Part shown: positions 27,401 to 38,985 of the stretch, one piece after another
Numbering within the stretch: position 1 is the stretch's first letter
Layout of the letters: each line of letters begins with the position of its first letter
NCBI RefSeq assembly: GCF_932526225.1
Contig: NC_064034.1
Span: forward strand, 8,914,001-8,978,000
Source of the DNA: Nematostella vectensis
Lineage: Eukaryota > Cnidaria > Anthozoa > Actiniaria > Edwardsiidae
Direction: 5' to 3'
Length of the DNA stretch: 64,000 bases
The notes under the pieces: generated by a model
Told to the model about the DNA's origin: nothing
Database searches by the model: none
What the model saw: only the letters and a program-made list of their open reading frames with translations
Made by a program: the position numbers and the translations under genes

Positions 27401-30400
27401 ACAGTGCCATCGGCGCTTGTGCGGCTAACGCTCGCCCGAGTCTCCCGAGATCTCGTAGGAGTCTCGGATATGGATAGCCGTGGCATTCTGATGGGCTGGT
27501 GACTGCTGATAACACGTGTGTGCGACTTGAGAGACCTTGACTTCAACTTTTCTTCAGCTGGGAAAATAACAAAAGGAAAGTGTGTGTTAAAATGAGGCAT
27601 AATCCTAAACCAGAAAACTTTTTTTTAAATTTTCTCTTCTTTTCACCGTAGTAGGATACATATATAGTCAGATAGTTGTTAAAACGGTTTAAAAAAATTT
27701 GTCCTATAAGATTCGGTTGACCTATGTATCTCCACAACCTACTTGGCTTTCTAAAACTGTCTTCAATAATATTATACACGGATATTTCTGATTAAAGAAA
27801 TTTGGAGAGCGTGTAATCAGGTATTAAAGGCCTCCAAATCTCAAATTTTCCCCGGACCCCAAATGTCCTCCACTGCTTCTGTGACGGTGAGTTATCTTGT
27901 CTTCCAAAAAAAAAAAAAAAAAAGGTGCCATAGATTTAATACAACTGAGTTAACTAACGAGTTACCAATTTTTCAGTTTTCTTATTTTACTCTTTTTTTA
28001 TATTTCTCAAAAATTTCATTCATCCAAATTAAAATGATAGACTTGTTGCCCCAAAAATGGAAATATTTAAAAAGATAAGAAGAGATTGCACCTTATTTAC
28101 ATTAATGTCAACACACAAATAGGTCTAAACTAACATATTATCCTAAAGTCACATCAAAACCTACCTAGTACATCATGAACAAACTTGGAGTAGCGTTTAT
28201 TTCTTTCTTGTCTGGCAAGCAATTGGGTCTTCTTTATCTATGAAACGAAAGTGAGAGGTGAAGTCTTTCAAACACATTAAAAGGAAAGTTTTGTTTCAGG
28301 TTGCTAGGATATATGCCAAGCAGGTTACTAATATAAAGATTAACATAAATTCTATATTTATAATTCCTATTAAATGTTACTGTAGAGAATACTTTATATG
28401 AAGTTTTTTAACACTAAAACAGCACAAAGTATTATCAGTATTTTTTGCTCTGATTTTCAAGATGTCAAATCTGGCAAACACTTTTATTACCATTTCTTGA
28501 GAAATAGGAAAATTTATTAATAAAATAAAGCCTGCATGATGCATAATTGATCATTGTAAACACCAGAGGGCCTTCAAGTCATCTAGAATAATTTACTTTG
28601 AAATTAAAATTGTAACTAAAAAAAACTGTAGTGAAAGCTGCAGGAAGTAATGTTTTGGCTCAAATAATTCTCCTTCCCATTTTCTATGACTGTAAATGGT
28701 CACAGAAAAAAAGAAAGACACTGCAATTGCATGTTTTGGCTACTTTTTGGAGGTGCAAAGGGGAGGCTTTCAAAGCAGGGTGCATTCATATGTAGTTTCA
28801 GACTTAGATCTATAAATAACAATCCATGTCTTTTTTTTTTTCAAATATACCCAAGAGCTACTCTTATCCTTAATAGAAAGCTCACAATGTTTCTTTCAAT
28901 GTATAAAAATGGTGTTTATTAAATAATTTGTGGCTGAGGGATGGGGTGTTAGGAGGGGGGGGCTCCTTCAAAGCGAGGTACCTTTAGGAAGCTTGGAGCT
29001 AAAAGAAGTATCAACAATTAACATTAAGTTTTATTTTTCAGATACTTTTGGCAGAGACCAAGATTTCATCCTCAAAAAAATAACTAAGGTAGAAACTTAA
29101 ACTTACCAACCCCAAAAATATGTAACCCTTAATTCTGTTTACCCCTCAAAATACCAGAAAACATTTTTAACTGTTAAAAATACTTTCCTATGTAGCAATG
29201 TCAAAAGTTGAATATATATATAACTTCCAACAACATTCTTCTACTTTATGTTTACAGAAAAGTCTTCTTTCTAAAATAGGATAAGATAATGAACCAACCA
29301 AAAATATCAACAGATTTTTCTACAAATTAAAAAACATTCAGGGAAATATTTCATCTCCCATAAAGGATGAGAAAAATATATGTCAACCCCCCCTCCCCCC
29401 CATAATGCTTATGCTTATTTTTTATTTTACCTAGTAACTTGGGTTAAAAAAGCTAAAAGTTGACTTGTTTACCCAAAAAGTGCTCTCTGATCAAAATAGT
29501 GCCCCCGAACCCAAATTACGCTAAAAATAAGCCGAGCACAATCTGGAAAGGCCTAGACGCAGCATCTGCTAGTTCTGTTAAAACAAACCTGTTGTTGCTG
29601 CTTGTGTAATCTGGACTGCTTGACTTTATACAACTCATCTTGTTGCTGGATAAGGGCATGCTGTAGTGTCACTTTGTCTTTTAGATACCCGTGCCGATCT
29701 TCTCTCTCCTCATGTTTTACCTGATGCCACAACTCATAGAGCTTTAAAAGTTTCTGTCGAGAGAGATGAAATTATGAGTCAGCCCTGGAGGACAGATAAA
29801 ACAAACAGGAAACAAGAGGGGAGGGGTACAATAAATGCCTGTCATTTTCACGATTCACGATAAACGGATCACGAAAATAACCTTTACCGCCCCTGATCTC
29901 CAGGGGCTGTTCACAGAAAGATGACTTAGCTGATAATGAAAATAATATATATAATGCATATAATATCTTGATTTTAAATATTTATACTTAGAAATGGTGG
30001 TAAAATTGTGCAAACCTCCTGTCTTTCTTTGGCTGCCCTTTCTTCTTCTTGCTTCTTTTTCAAAGATGCCGCTTTTGAGATCTTCTTGGAGTGAGTGGTA
30101 GTTGAATTCGCACTTAGTAATCTTGGTTTACAAAAAAAGAAATGCTTGTCACTAACGGCATTTAGGGTTGCTGAGTAACAAACCTGAATAATTAGAACTA
30201 AGGCTGTGTTCAAGATGTTTAAAACTTAAACTGAGTCGGTTTTTGGCCAAAGCAAATTACGATGAGGACAAAATCTCGACCTTTTTCACGATCTTCTAAT
30301 TAATGGAGAAGAAAGAGGCTCTTTCTTCACAATACGAATCTGCATTGAGCTTGATAAAAATCACGGAGTTATGTCTTTTCAATATTGCTTCAGCGGCAGC

Positions 30401-30560
30401 AAAAATTCCACAAGCAACAGACAACAATATCAGCAGGACAACAAATCAGTAACACTGCGTGCCATTAGAATATTCGAACGATCACTTACTTTTTTGATAG
30501 TTTGTGCGTGGTTTTCCTCGATTCCTCTGTGGCTGGAGTAAAAACAGCCGGCACGGACAT
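24404..30560 (-). CDS. Coiled-coil protein of unknown function, eight exons, 478 aa
   Basis: I do not recognise this protein. Exons (minus strand): 30490-30560, 30016-30121, 29589-29753, 28165-28237, 27240-27557, 26526-26596, 25902-26102, 24404-24835; all phases agree. The sixth exon has a weak polypyrimidine tract and is the least certain. The start ATG gives MSVPAVFTPATEESRK. Residues about 25-165 are Lys/Glu/Gln-rich and strongly helical (KKKQEEERAAKERQE, LIQQQDELYKVKQSRLHKQQ, ARQERNKRYSKFVHDVL), consistent with a coiled coil. Then come a Ser/Arg-rich stretch, a compact helical part (ILLADNFNDLINESVEVQLQ, ALLGPEAEAFLKP), a second helical part (HLIKDIHFALHRLDLMYRVA) and a C-terminal stretch with FETWPPFLPN and GGFSARHHAPG. 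Centrosomal or ciliary proteins often look like this, but that is only a guess. It is divergent from MANF. Confidence 0.75.
24983..25135. mobile_element. MITE-like element with GCCGTAGCAGG-type inverted ends (in intron 7 of the coiled-coil gene)
   Basis: Left end GCTGTAGCAGACCTCG and right end CCTGCTACGGCCCTGA are imperfect inverted repeats. The body carries poly-G runs and, on the minus strand, AGGGGCGTGGCTGT. Related pieces with the same body and end occur on the plus strand at about 59560-59640 and 60213-60307, and perhaps ending at 59052. No coding capacity. The family is not one I can name. Confidence 0.6.
27910..27923. repeat. Poly(A) tract in an intron
   Basis: A run of about 17 A (plus strand) ends near 27923, in intron 4 of the coiled-coil gene. 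It could be a retroposed tail on the plus strand or simple slippage; no element is recognisable next to it. Confidence 0.3.
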
Positions 30561-31237
30561 TTTAAAGTCGTTATAGTTACATTTTATAGCTAATTTTCAA
30601 GAAACAGAAAGAAAGTAAACACCGAAGTCATTTCTACGTCGAGTGTTCACAAACATCGAGTCAAGGCCTCATGGCAATGTTACCATGGTAACACCTGGTT
30701 TCCGTAGCTTTGTTATTTTTATAAGAACGTCCAGGCTTAGTTTCACCGAATTTTAAGAACATGCTAAGAACATGCACAGGCTCAAATAGAAGCAAAATAT
30801 TACTTTATTAGTCTGATGCGTTCTAAAATGCAGTGTCAAATTGGTTCATCAATACAACAACCTCTATTATTGCTATTGGTCATTTGTGTAATTTTCTTCC
30901 TAATAATTCATTGGGTACTATATTTAAAAGCACTAAAATTTAATTAATTAATTAATTAATTAAAATTTAATTTAAAAATAAAAAATCCATAAAAAATTTT
31001 GGTTGCTTTTTTATTACGGGGTCCCTGTGATAATACCTCGAAGGAGTCTGGTACTGAAATACTTTGCCGCTGCTCGTTTCACGCAGACGCCTCTAGGCTT
31101 AATCTTCCAATCAGAGGCCGCCAAATATGAAGGCCGCATTGGTAATGTGAAAAACTTCACCGGCTTTCCACTTCCTACGAAACATTTACGCACGAATTCT
31201 TATTGTATGTTGAACTAAAGAAAAACAGTCTAAAATC
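30561..31237. promoter_or_regulatory. Divergent promoter interval between the coiled-coil gene (-) and MANF (+), with an ERSE-like site
   Basis: Start codons at 30560 (-) and 31238 (+) face away from each other with 677 bp between. The middle holds an (AATT)n tract (about 30940-30972). At 31107-31125 there is CCAAT, nine bases, then CCAAA; the ER stress element is CCAAT-N9-CCACG, so the spacing is exact but the second half matches only in its first three bases. It sits about 113 bp before the MANF start codon. MANF genes are known to be induced by ER stress; regulation here is inference. Confidence 0.45.
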
Positions 31238-33552
31238 ATGAAGCTTCAGGTTTTAGCAGCACTACAAGTTCTCGTATGTGTAGTGTTTTGGACGGCTGAG
31301 GCGGCGCTAAAAGAAGAAGAATGCGAAGGTACATAGAGATGTCACAGCTTCTTCTGATGTGATTCATGAATCGAAGATGTTTTGTTGAATAGAAACACTT
31401 TCTCCCATCTTCTCATCTTTTTATTGCATCAGCTTTAAGTAATTTTTGACAAGCCGTTGCTTTCGTTTCTATCAATTCTATGATTTGCCTTTGTAGAGTA
31501 CGTTATCAATTAACTCTACTATTTTCATTCACATGGCAGAAATTTTTTTTTTTCCTGAATTGATACGTAGCTGCAGTATTTACAAAGGGGTATAAACTTG
31601 ATGCATCGATTGTAAAAAAAGTGTTTCAGCCTCGCAATGTTATTACTCAAAGCTAAGGAGATTCTTATTGATTAGTGGTACAGTGTACTCAGCTGGGGAA
31701 GTTTTTCTGTTCCCCCCTATGCACTGTGTGACACAACAGTGCAATTGTGTTCATGACATCACATGGATGCTTCGACTCATATTTCGTTTCATTTCCAGTT
31801 TGTGTCAAATTTCTTACAAAAGTGAAGAATTCATTAGATTCCAGTGAAGAGGGAAATGTTGATAAAATAGAAGCTAAACTGAAGAAGGCTTGTAAAAAGG
31901 CTAAGACAAAAGACAACAGATTTGTAAGTGTTTCTTCCTTTTAATTTAATCAAAAGAGCTAGGGAGATATGTATAACTCATATTATATATTTATTCATAT
32001 ATAAATAACAACAATAACAATAACAACAACAATGATGATGATAATTATATCTTTTTATCGAGCTCATTGCAGAACAAAGTTAATTACACTGAATTTCAAT
32101 TGAAATGACTTTGTATCAACATTTATAAAATAACGCCAGTGTATCTTGCACGCTGATTGGTCAAGAGCTTCAAATAAGCGTGTCTGTAAAAAATCCAAAG
32201 CCTTTAACCTTGCTAGTCAAAATCTCACTGGGTTACTGCTATTTAAATGCTGATTATTTTGCTGAAGGATCTCACTCTTCTTTTTTCGCAGTGCTATTAT
32301 ATAGGTGGTACTGAGGATGCAGCTACTGGTATGTTGCAATCTGTTACAAAGCCTATGAGTTACTCTAAACCTATAGAAAAAATCTGCCAAGACCTGAACA
32401 AGAAAGATAACCAGATCTGTCATCTACAGTATGGTAAGTGAAAATTCACAATCTTTTTTACTTTTGTTTCTCTTTAAGTCACAGTTAGTCTAAGTTACAC
32501 TAGTGGTCTATCATTAATGCTGCATTCTGATTGGTTGACCTACAAATAGGCCATAAGCCCCCAAATAGCCAAACATTTTTGTCTATACAAATTGACCTAA
32601 CTAGTGCAGACCATACCCAGGATTTTTCTTTTTTTCCGGGGGAGAGGGGGGGGGGGGGGGCCTGGAAGGGGTTGAGTTTTCTGATAAAAATCTGACCACC
32701 CCCTACCCTGGGTACCAGAGCCCCCAGACTTCTCTCATCCAGTGACGCTCAGCCAGTTGCTGCATTTTGGCTGAGCGTCGCTGGACGAGAGAAGTCTGGA
32801 GGCTCTTGGTACACAGGGTAACCACCCCGAATGACATATCAATCAATGACTGTCGTTTTTCTAAATGTGATGTTCTAAAACATTAGTTTTAACAGAAGTT
32901 TTTAAAACAATATTGACTGATGTGATAAAAAAGGGATTTTTAATGCCATACAGGACTTTTTGTGGATTTTTCCACAAAAAGTTTGACACATTATGATATA
33001 CCAGAGTGATCTAGAATGCCAATTTATCTTGTGCTTTAAAGTTATATCTACAACTAGCATGTTTATTGCAGACTGGAAGTCGATTTTCTGCCATTGTGGG
33101 GGGGGGGGGTGCAAACGCAACCCGTGCACCCCCTCTGGGTATGGGCCTGTAGTGTAATAAATATACTTACAGTATACTTAAGAAGGCCTGGAATCCTACA
33201 TGAAAACTAAAAATATATTTACTGTAATAATAATAATGCTTCTGCATTATCTCCAATCCATCACCTTAAATTTTGTTTGATATAAAATCCTAAATATATA
33301 AAGCAGTATAAATGACACCTTCAGGCGTTTATGAGCTTCAATCTAATTTACAAAGCTGACCACATGAGCATTGATAGCCATTCTCTTTCAGAACAAAAGA
33401 TTGATCTCAAGAATACGAACTTGAAGAAACTAAGGGTGAAGCAGCTGAAGAAGATCCTGAATGACTTTGATGAGCAGTGCCATGGATGTGTAGAAAAGGC
33501 AGATTTTATAAAAAAGATAGAAGATGTTATGAAAGACCACTCTGAGCTTTGA
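31238..33552 (+). CDS. MANF: Mesencephalic astrocyte-derived neurotrophic factor (MANF/CDNF family)
   Basis: Small ER-resident, secretable protein of the unfolded protein response; in other animals it binds BiP/GRP78 and is cytoprotective. Four exons: 31238-31328, 31799-31923, 32292-32433, 33392-33552, giving 172 residues with all phases matched. Residues 1 to about 22 are a signal peptide ([19 protein letters not shown]). The saposin-like N-terminal domain has the family cysteines (EECEGVCVKFL, KKACKK, FCYYIGG, KICQDL, ICHLQY). The SAP-like C-terminal domain has [20 protein letters not shown] and the redox-like CHGC motif (CKGC in mammals). Total of eight cysteines in the mature part, as in the family. 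It ends in HSEL, a KDEL-like ER retention signal (RTDL in human MANF). It is a single copy in this window; invertebrates usually have one MANF and no separate CDNF. Confidence 0.97.
32601..33154. mobile_element. Non-autonomous inverted-repeat element in MANF intron 3
   Basis: About 550 bp bounded by imperfect inverted ends: GTGCAGACCATACCCAGG on the left and CCTCTGGGTATGGGCCTGTA on the right. The inside carries long poly-G runs (about 32638-32661 and 33099-33110) and no ORF. It contains a further hairpin at 32704-32820, listed separately. Class (hAT-like or other) cannot be told without target-site duplications. Confidence 0.55.
32704..32820. repeat. Imperfect ~52 bp hairpin nested in the MANF-intron element
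   Basis: Left arm 32704-32755 starts TACCCTGGGTACCAGAG; right arm 32768-32820 ends CTCTTGGTACACAGGGTA. Arms are inverted copies with a few mismatches and one indel, around a 12-base loop. It looks like a small fold-back element inserted within a larger one. Confidence 0.8.
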
Positions 33553-33909
33553 GGACAGCATAAACTTCTACAATTATCTTATTGTCAAAAATTCTTCTCA
33601 TTCCAGCACCTCTCATTATATATCGTTTTTTTCCATTAGACCATTTTATGAAAGACAACTGTTTATTACAATTGCCTTCCATGCATTATAAAAATATTCC
33701 TATATTTTACATAGGATCCTTTCATAAAAAACTCTTCCAATTCCATAGGATTTATTTAAAGAAACATGAATGTTTCTGATGATGTTCAAGGTTTTACATT
33801 TGCAAGCACAGTATGAGATTTCTATATCTACTTAACAGTGAATGGTGTATTGTTAGCTATAAATAGAAATTGTAGTTAACCTGGACTGCAAATATTACTG
33901 TTTGTATAC

Positions 33910-33915
33910 AATAAA
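33910..33915 (+). terminator. Poly(A) signal of MANF
   Basis: AATAAA about 358 bp after the stop codon at 33552, in an AT-rich 3' UTR, just ahead of the retroelement cluster. Confidence 0.7.
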
Positions 33916-34149
33916 CAAGGAATTTTGCATGCCGTATTGATAAAGAGACCCTCATTGCATCACATCAATCTCGCGCTATGTCAGGGCTCTCGAGGATTCC
34001 CCTAAAATCGTCCCAGGATGCTGTTCGCTTTTCAATCCTACGCGCAACGTAAGAATGGCAAATAGTGCAGAGCCCACAAATGGAATTTACACCCACAAAT
34101 GTAGAAAAAAAACGCAATTGTAATAAGAAGCTGCCCACAAATGTAGTTT

Positions 34150-35759
34150 CTATTGGAGCATTGTTGCGCTCAGTCTGAGTGAGAGCTCTAGAGGCATAGG
34201 CAATGGGGTGTCCCTCTTGTGAAATGACTGCCCCCAGGCCTATGTTGGAAGTGTCACTTTCAATGGTTACCTCTTTGTTGATATCATAATAGTGTAATAC
34301 CGGTGCTTTGGTGATCATCATCTTGATCTTCTCAAAGGCTTCCTGATGCTGTGGCAGCCAGTCAAACACTGCGTCCTTGTCAGTCAGACGTCGGAGAGGT
34401 TCTGCAACCGTGCTTAGCTGAGGAAGGAATTTGGACAAGTAAGTGACAACACCAATGAGGCGCTGGACGCCTGCAATATCAACAGGCTGCGGCATCTCAC
34501 AGATGGCTTTCACTTTATCTGGATCAGCAGAGATTCTGTCTGCGCTAAGGACATGTCCTAAGTAGGTCACCCTGTCCAACTTGAATTTGAGCTTCTTTGG
34601 GTTGAGCTTCAGGTTGTGTTCTCTGCATCTATCCAGTAGGTCTTTGAGAGCCGCATCATGACATGCCATTGCTTCTTCTTCTGTTTCACCCGTTCCATAG
34701 ATGATGATGTCATCATGGACTGCTGCGATGTTTGGAAGGCCTTCAATACATTCATTGATTCTGCGCTGGAACTCTTCTGGGGCGGACTTGATCCCGAATG
34801 GCATTCGCAACCACCTGTAACGGCCATAAGGTGTCCAGAATGTTGTGAGGTAGCTTGATGGCTCGTCCAAGACAACTTGCAGAAATCCATCTTTTGCAGC
34901 GACTACTGAGAATACCTTGGCATTGTTCAGTTTGGGTGACACTTCGTCAATAGTTGGAGTTGGATAATGGTTTCTAATTATGGCCTTGTTCAACTCTGAT
35001 GGGTCTAGGCATACTCGTAGCTTGTTTGGCTGTCGGACTACCACCATGCTGCTTATCCATGGCGGTAGTTACTTTAGCGATTACTCCCATTTCCTCAAAA
35101 TCCTCAATCTTCTTCTTCAATTCATCCTGTACTGGGATAGGGACACGCCTGGGATTGTTCTGCTTGGGTTTCACAGTTGGATCTGTTTCTATGTGGTATG
35201 TACCCGTCAGCCTTCCAAGTCCACTGAAGACATCCTTGTAGTCATGTAAGACATGCTGTTTTGTAAGGGGTTCTTTTGGACCTGGCTCTATTTGGTGGAC
35301 ACATTCTTCATTGAATTCAAGAAGCTTAAGTGCTTCGCAGACTCTGCCTGAGAGTAATGACGTTGGTGCCTCTTTGATTATCTGGGAGTGAACCTTTCTT
35401 CTGATCCCATTTGCTGTGCAGTGAAGCTTGACTTGCCCCATAGGTTTGATGGTTGACTGATTGTAGGCTCGCAGCTCAGTTTGGGACTGCTCGGGCTGCT
35501 TCTTGGTCAGCTTATTGTAGTCGTTAAGGGATAGTGTGCTGCATGTTGCTCCGGTATCAAGCTGAAATTTGATTGACTGCCTGGCCGTCTTATCTCCTGT
35601 CACAGCTAACACTCGTGCAAAATACTGCCTTTTCTTCTGGTTTGACTGAATGGTATACAGGCTGTCATTGCTGGAGAATTCATCATCATCGTCACTGCAT
35701 GAGCTCTCTTCTAGTTGGTGTACGTTTTGTTTACCTCTTCTAGCCTGCTTGCCTGGCTT
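34150..35759 (-). pseudogene. Gypsy pol fragment: protease, reverse transcriptase, partial RNase H
   Basis: Protease motif FQLDTGATCSTLS (active-site DTGA) lies in the ORF that ends at 34974. The reverse transcriptase continues in another frame (33965-35047): CLDPSELNKAI, DGFLQVVLDE, then MPFGIKSAPEEFQRRIN and the polymerase box VHDD instead of the usual YxDD. The RNase H start has ESDTSNIGLGAVISQEGHPI. The switch of frame near 35045-35060, between protease linker and reverse transcriptase, is an indel. Integrase is absent. The usual product would be a polyprotein; none can be made here. Confidence 0.85.
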
Positions 35760-35948
35760 CTATTGAGGCTGGCTCGCTATATGATCTTGACGAGTGGACA
35801 TGCAAACTCTAGCAAAGTGATTCTTCTTGCTGCATTTACTGCAGACCTGCCCAAATGCTTTGCATTTTCCAGCGGCATGGCTGTCACCACAGTACTTGCA
35901 TTCTGTGATCTGCCTCGGCTTTGATTTGGACTTGTTTATCACCCACAT
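35760..35948 (-). pseudogene. Gag C-terminal zinc-knuckle fragment
   Basis: Two CCHC-type knuckles are visible: CKYCGDSHAAGKC and CSKCSKKNHFARVC, with basic residues before them. The frame ends in TAG at about 35760-35762, but the same frame stays open on the far side and runs into the protease ORF. The start of Gag is missing. Confidence 0.75.
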
Positions 35949-36130
35949 TTACACCATAACCTTACAAATTTTAAATCGACCTCCGCACCACTACCATTTT
36001 AACACACACAGACCCATCACGCTAAATTATAAGCCTTATCTACTCCACATCCCCCTCACCACCACTCTTACCTATACACCGTACCAATTTTTCCCCCACC
36101 AACACAGCCATTAGCCATCTCCCTACTACA

Positions 36131-36304
<174 letters not shown>

Positions 36305-36317
36305 ATAATAATAATAA

Positions 36318-38150
36318 AAAAAACGGAACATTGAGGAGCTTATTCGAGAGGGCAGGACTATACAAAGGGGTCTTGTGCAGTTCCACCGAAAAAAGGATGC
36401 TCCCCAGAACACAGCAAAAGTGTTTGCGAAGCTCGTTATGGAAGGGCAAATAAACTCCGCCTTGCGTTATCTCACTGAAAGTGTTTGCGGAGGTGTCTTA
36501 TCCTTGACGGACGACGTAATGAGGCAGCTACAGGAGAAGCATCCTAATGCACAACCTGCTAAGTTGGGATCCCTGTTGTTTGGCCCAGCAGAAGATGTAC
36601 ACGAGTCAATCTATAGTGAGATCACAGGGGGAATGATAAGAGAGGCAGCATCGAGAACTAAGGGCGCTGGAGGACCATCTAATGTAGACGCGCACGGTTT
36701 TCAAAGAATCCTCGCCAGCAAATCATTCAAGAAATCAAGCTCGGACCTGTGCGACGCACTCGCCTTGCTTACCCGTCGTTTATGCACAGAGTACACCGAT
36801 CCTATGACTATCGAACCGATACTAGCGAGTCGCCTTATCCCACTAGATAAAGGCAAAAGTGAGGTCCGACCAATAGGTGTAGGAGAAGTGTTGAGAAGAA
36901 TCATTGGCAAGTGCGTAACGAAGGTGCTCAAGCAAGACATAGTGGAGTCGAGTGGCTCGCTTCAGGTGTGCGCCGGGCAAAAATCGGGGAGTGAGGCTGC
37001 GGTCCATGCAGTATATAATCTATTCCAACATGAACAGACAGATGCTGTGATGTTAATAGATGCTTCAAACGCATTTAACTCGGTCAATCGAGCTGTCGCC
37101 CTTCATAATATTCGGGTCCTGTGCCCAACGCTGGCCCCTTTTGTAATTAACACCTACCGCCTACCAGCACGGCAGTTTGTAGCGGGAGGCAAGGAGCTTG
37201 TATCAGCTGAGGGCACAACTCAAGGTGATCCGCTCGCAATGAGCATGTATGCCCTCAGCTTACAACCACTCATATCTCGCCTACAAGCAGCAACTCAAGT
37301 CAACCAATGCTGGTTCGCAGATGATGCAACAGGATGTGGGTCACTGGATGACGTCAGGCAGTGGTGGGATACCCTTCAAAGTTCGGGACCGGATTTAGGA
37401 TATTTTCCTAATGCTGTGAAGTGTTGGCTCGTAACTAAGCCCGAGAAAGAGGAATCTGCAAGGAAAATCTTTGAAGGAACTGGAATCAATATCACTACGG
37501 AAGGTCGCAAGCATCTTGGAGCGGCGCTCGGTTCCAGGCCCCATCTTGAACAGTACGTGGATAGCAAAGTTGATGAGTGGGTGGGGCAGGTGACAAAACT
37601 CGCTGAATTTGCAGTTTCGCAACCTCAAGCCTCCTACGCAGCGTATACGTTTGGCTTGAAGCACCGTTGGACGTATTTTTTGAGAACTCTGCCGGATATA
37701 GAGGATCTATTGTTGCCTCTAGAACGTGCCATACCAGACACCTTGATACCCTCTCTAACAGGGCGCACGTGTACTCAGGCAGAACGTGATCTCCTCGCCT
37801 TGCCAGTGAGGTTTGGAGGCCTGGGTATAACAAATCCCGCTGATGAGGCTTCTCTCGAATTTACAGCTTCAACGAAGGTCTGTGGTCCGCTTGCAGAACA
37901 GATAAAACAGCAAACGCATGTGCTGCCGTGTGACGATGCCATACAAGAAGCACAGCAAGAGGCGCGCAGAGAGAAGAACGAGTACCTGAAGTCTAGATGC
38001 GCGGAGGTGAAAAGCTCTTCACCTGTTAATATGCTAAGAGCAGTGGACCTTGCTACTCAGAAAGGGGCTTCAAGTTGGCTTACCGTTCTGCCATTAAGAG
38101 AGATGAGCTTTGATCTCAACAAACGAGAATTCAGAGACGCTCTAGGTTGA
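36318..38150 (+). pseudogene. Reverse transcriptase ORF of the non-LTR element (5'-truncated)
   Basis: The frame is open from 36318 with no credible initiator, so it is a truncated ORF rather than a gene with its own start. Reverse transcriptase blocks: [30 protein letters not shown] (motif A aspartate); [19 protein letters not shown] (motif B); [11 protein letters not shown] (motif C, FADD). Then thumb/linker: [31 protein letters not shown]. The frame stops at 38148-38150, eight residues into a block that should continue into the endonuclease; the next frame takes over at once. Confidence 0.85.
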
Positions 38151-38830
38151 GATACGACTGGGAGATCCCCGAGACACCATCTATCTGCGTTTGCGGGGAC
38201 ACATTCGACGCAGATCACGCAATGATTTGCAAGAGAGGCGGGTTTGTAATCCAACGCCACAACGAGCTGAGGGATTTGGAGGCGGAATTGCTGAGTCTGG
38301 TGTGTAAAGATGTGCAAACAGAGCCTGTTCTACAGGACATCACAGGAGAAGAGCTTAACATGGGAGCTAATACCGCTCGAGACGCACGACTGGACATTGT
38401 AGCAAGAGGTTTCTGGGAGAGGCAGAGGCAGACATTTTTTGATGTACGAGTTTGCCATGCTAATGCTGAATCCTATAGAGACATGAACATTGACCAGATA
38501 TTTAGGCAACATGAAACAGAAAAGAAGCGTCAGTACGCTACTAGAGTGTTAGAAGTAGAGCAGGCCACTTTCACACCATTAGTGTTTGGCTCGACAGGGG
38601 GAATGGCAAGCGAATGCCAACAGTTTCACTCCAGGCTAGCGGAGCTCATTGCCGAGAAGAAGGGAGAATTATACTCAACAACCATGTCCTGGATCCGTGC
38701 AAAAGTTTCGTTCGCCATTTTAAGATCTGCCCTTCTGTGTCTACGTGGTTCAAGGAGCCCAAGGCGAGCACATGTAAATATATATGACAATGACTTTGAA
38801 ATTCAGAAACAGAGAGCAAATATTTTTTAA
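38147..38830 (+). pseudogene. Restriction-like endonuclease domain of the non-LTR element, other frame
   Basis: Reads on from the reverse transcriptase after a one-base frame change near 38141-38150. Zinc-binding [19 protein letters not shown] then QRHNEL gives the C-x-C..H...C..RH pattern that precedes the nuclease. The nuclease core is [11 protein letters not shown] ... FFDVRVCHA, in the position of the catalytic PD-(D/E)xK residues. It ends with [19 protein letters not shown] and a stop at 38830. ORF body otherwise intact, so the copy is fairly young. Confidence 0.75.
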
Positions 38831-38985
38831 ATGTATTTTTGTATTTTTTTTAATCACGATTTTTAATAGTATAGCTCAATTTTGTAAATAATCAAATTCT
38901 AATGAGTCAAGAAAAATCATTTATAAAAGAAATATTTAGTAATTCTAAAATTGTAAATTGAGTTGTTTAAGTAAGTTACAATAAA

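Larger units (their letters stand above)
33965..35948 (-). mobile_element. Decayed Ty3/gypsy LTR retrotransposon, internal part only
   Basis: Minus strand, from right to left: Gag-type zinc knuckles, aspartic protease, reverse transcriptase and the start of RNase H. There is no integrase, no 5' Gag and no recognisable LTR. Coding similarity stops at about 34150; the stretch from there to 33965 stays open in the same frame but looks unlike RNase H, so it is probably flanking DNA. The element lies between the 3' end of MANF and an (ATT)n tract. It carries an in-frame stop and a frameshift, so it is dead. Confidence 0.85.

Noticed and set aside
33331-33391. Earlier start for MANF exon 4 reading through the acceptor
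   Set aside because: The open frame before 33392 is intron; the acceptor TCTCTTTCAG at 33391 and the phase 1 join to exon 3 give the family sequence.
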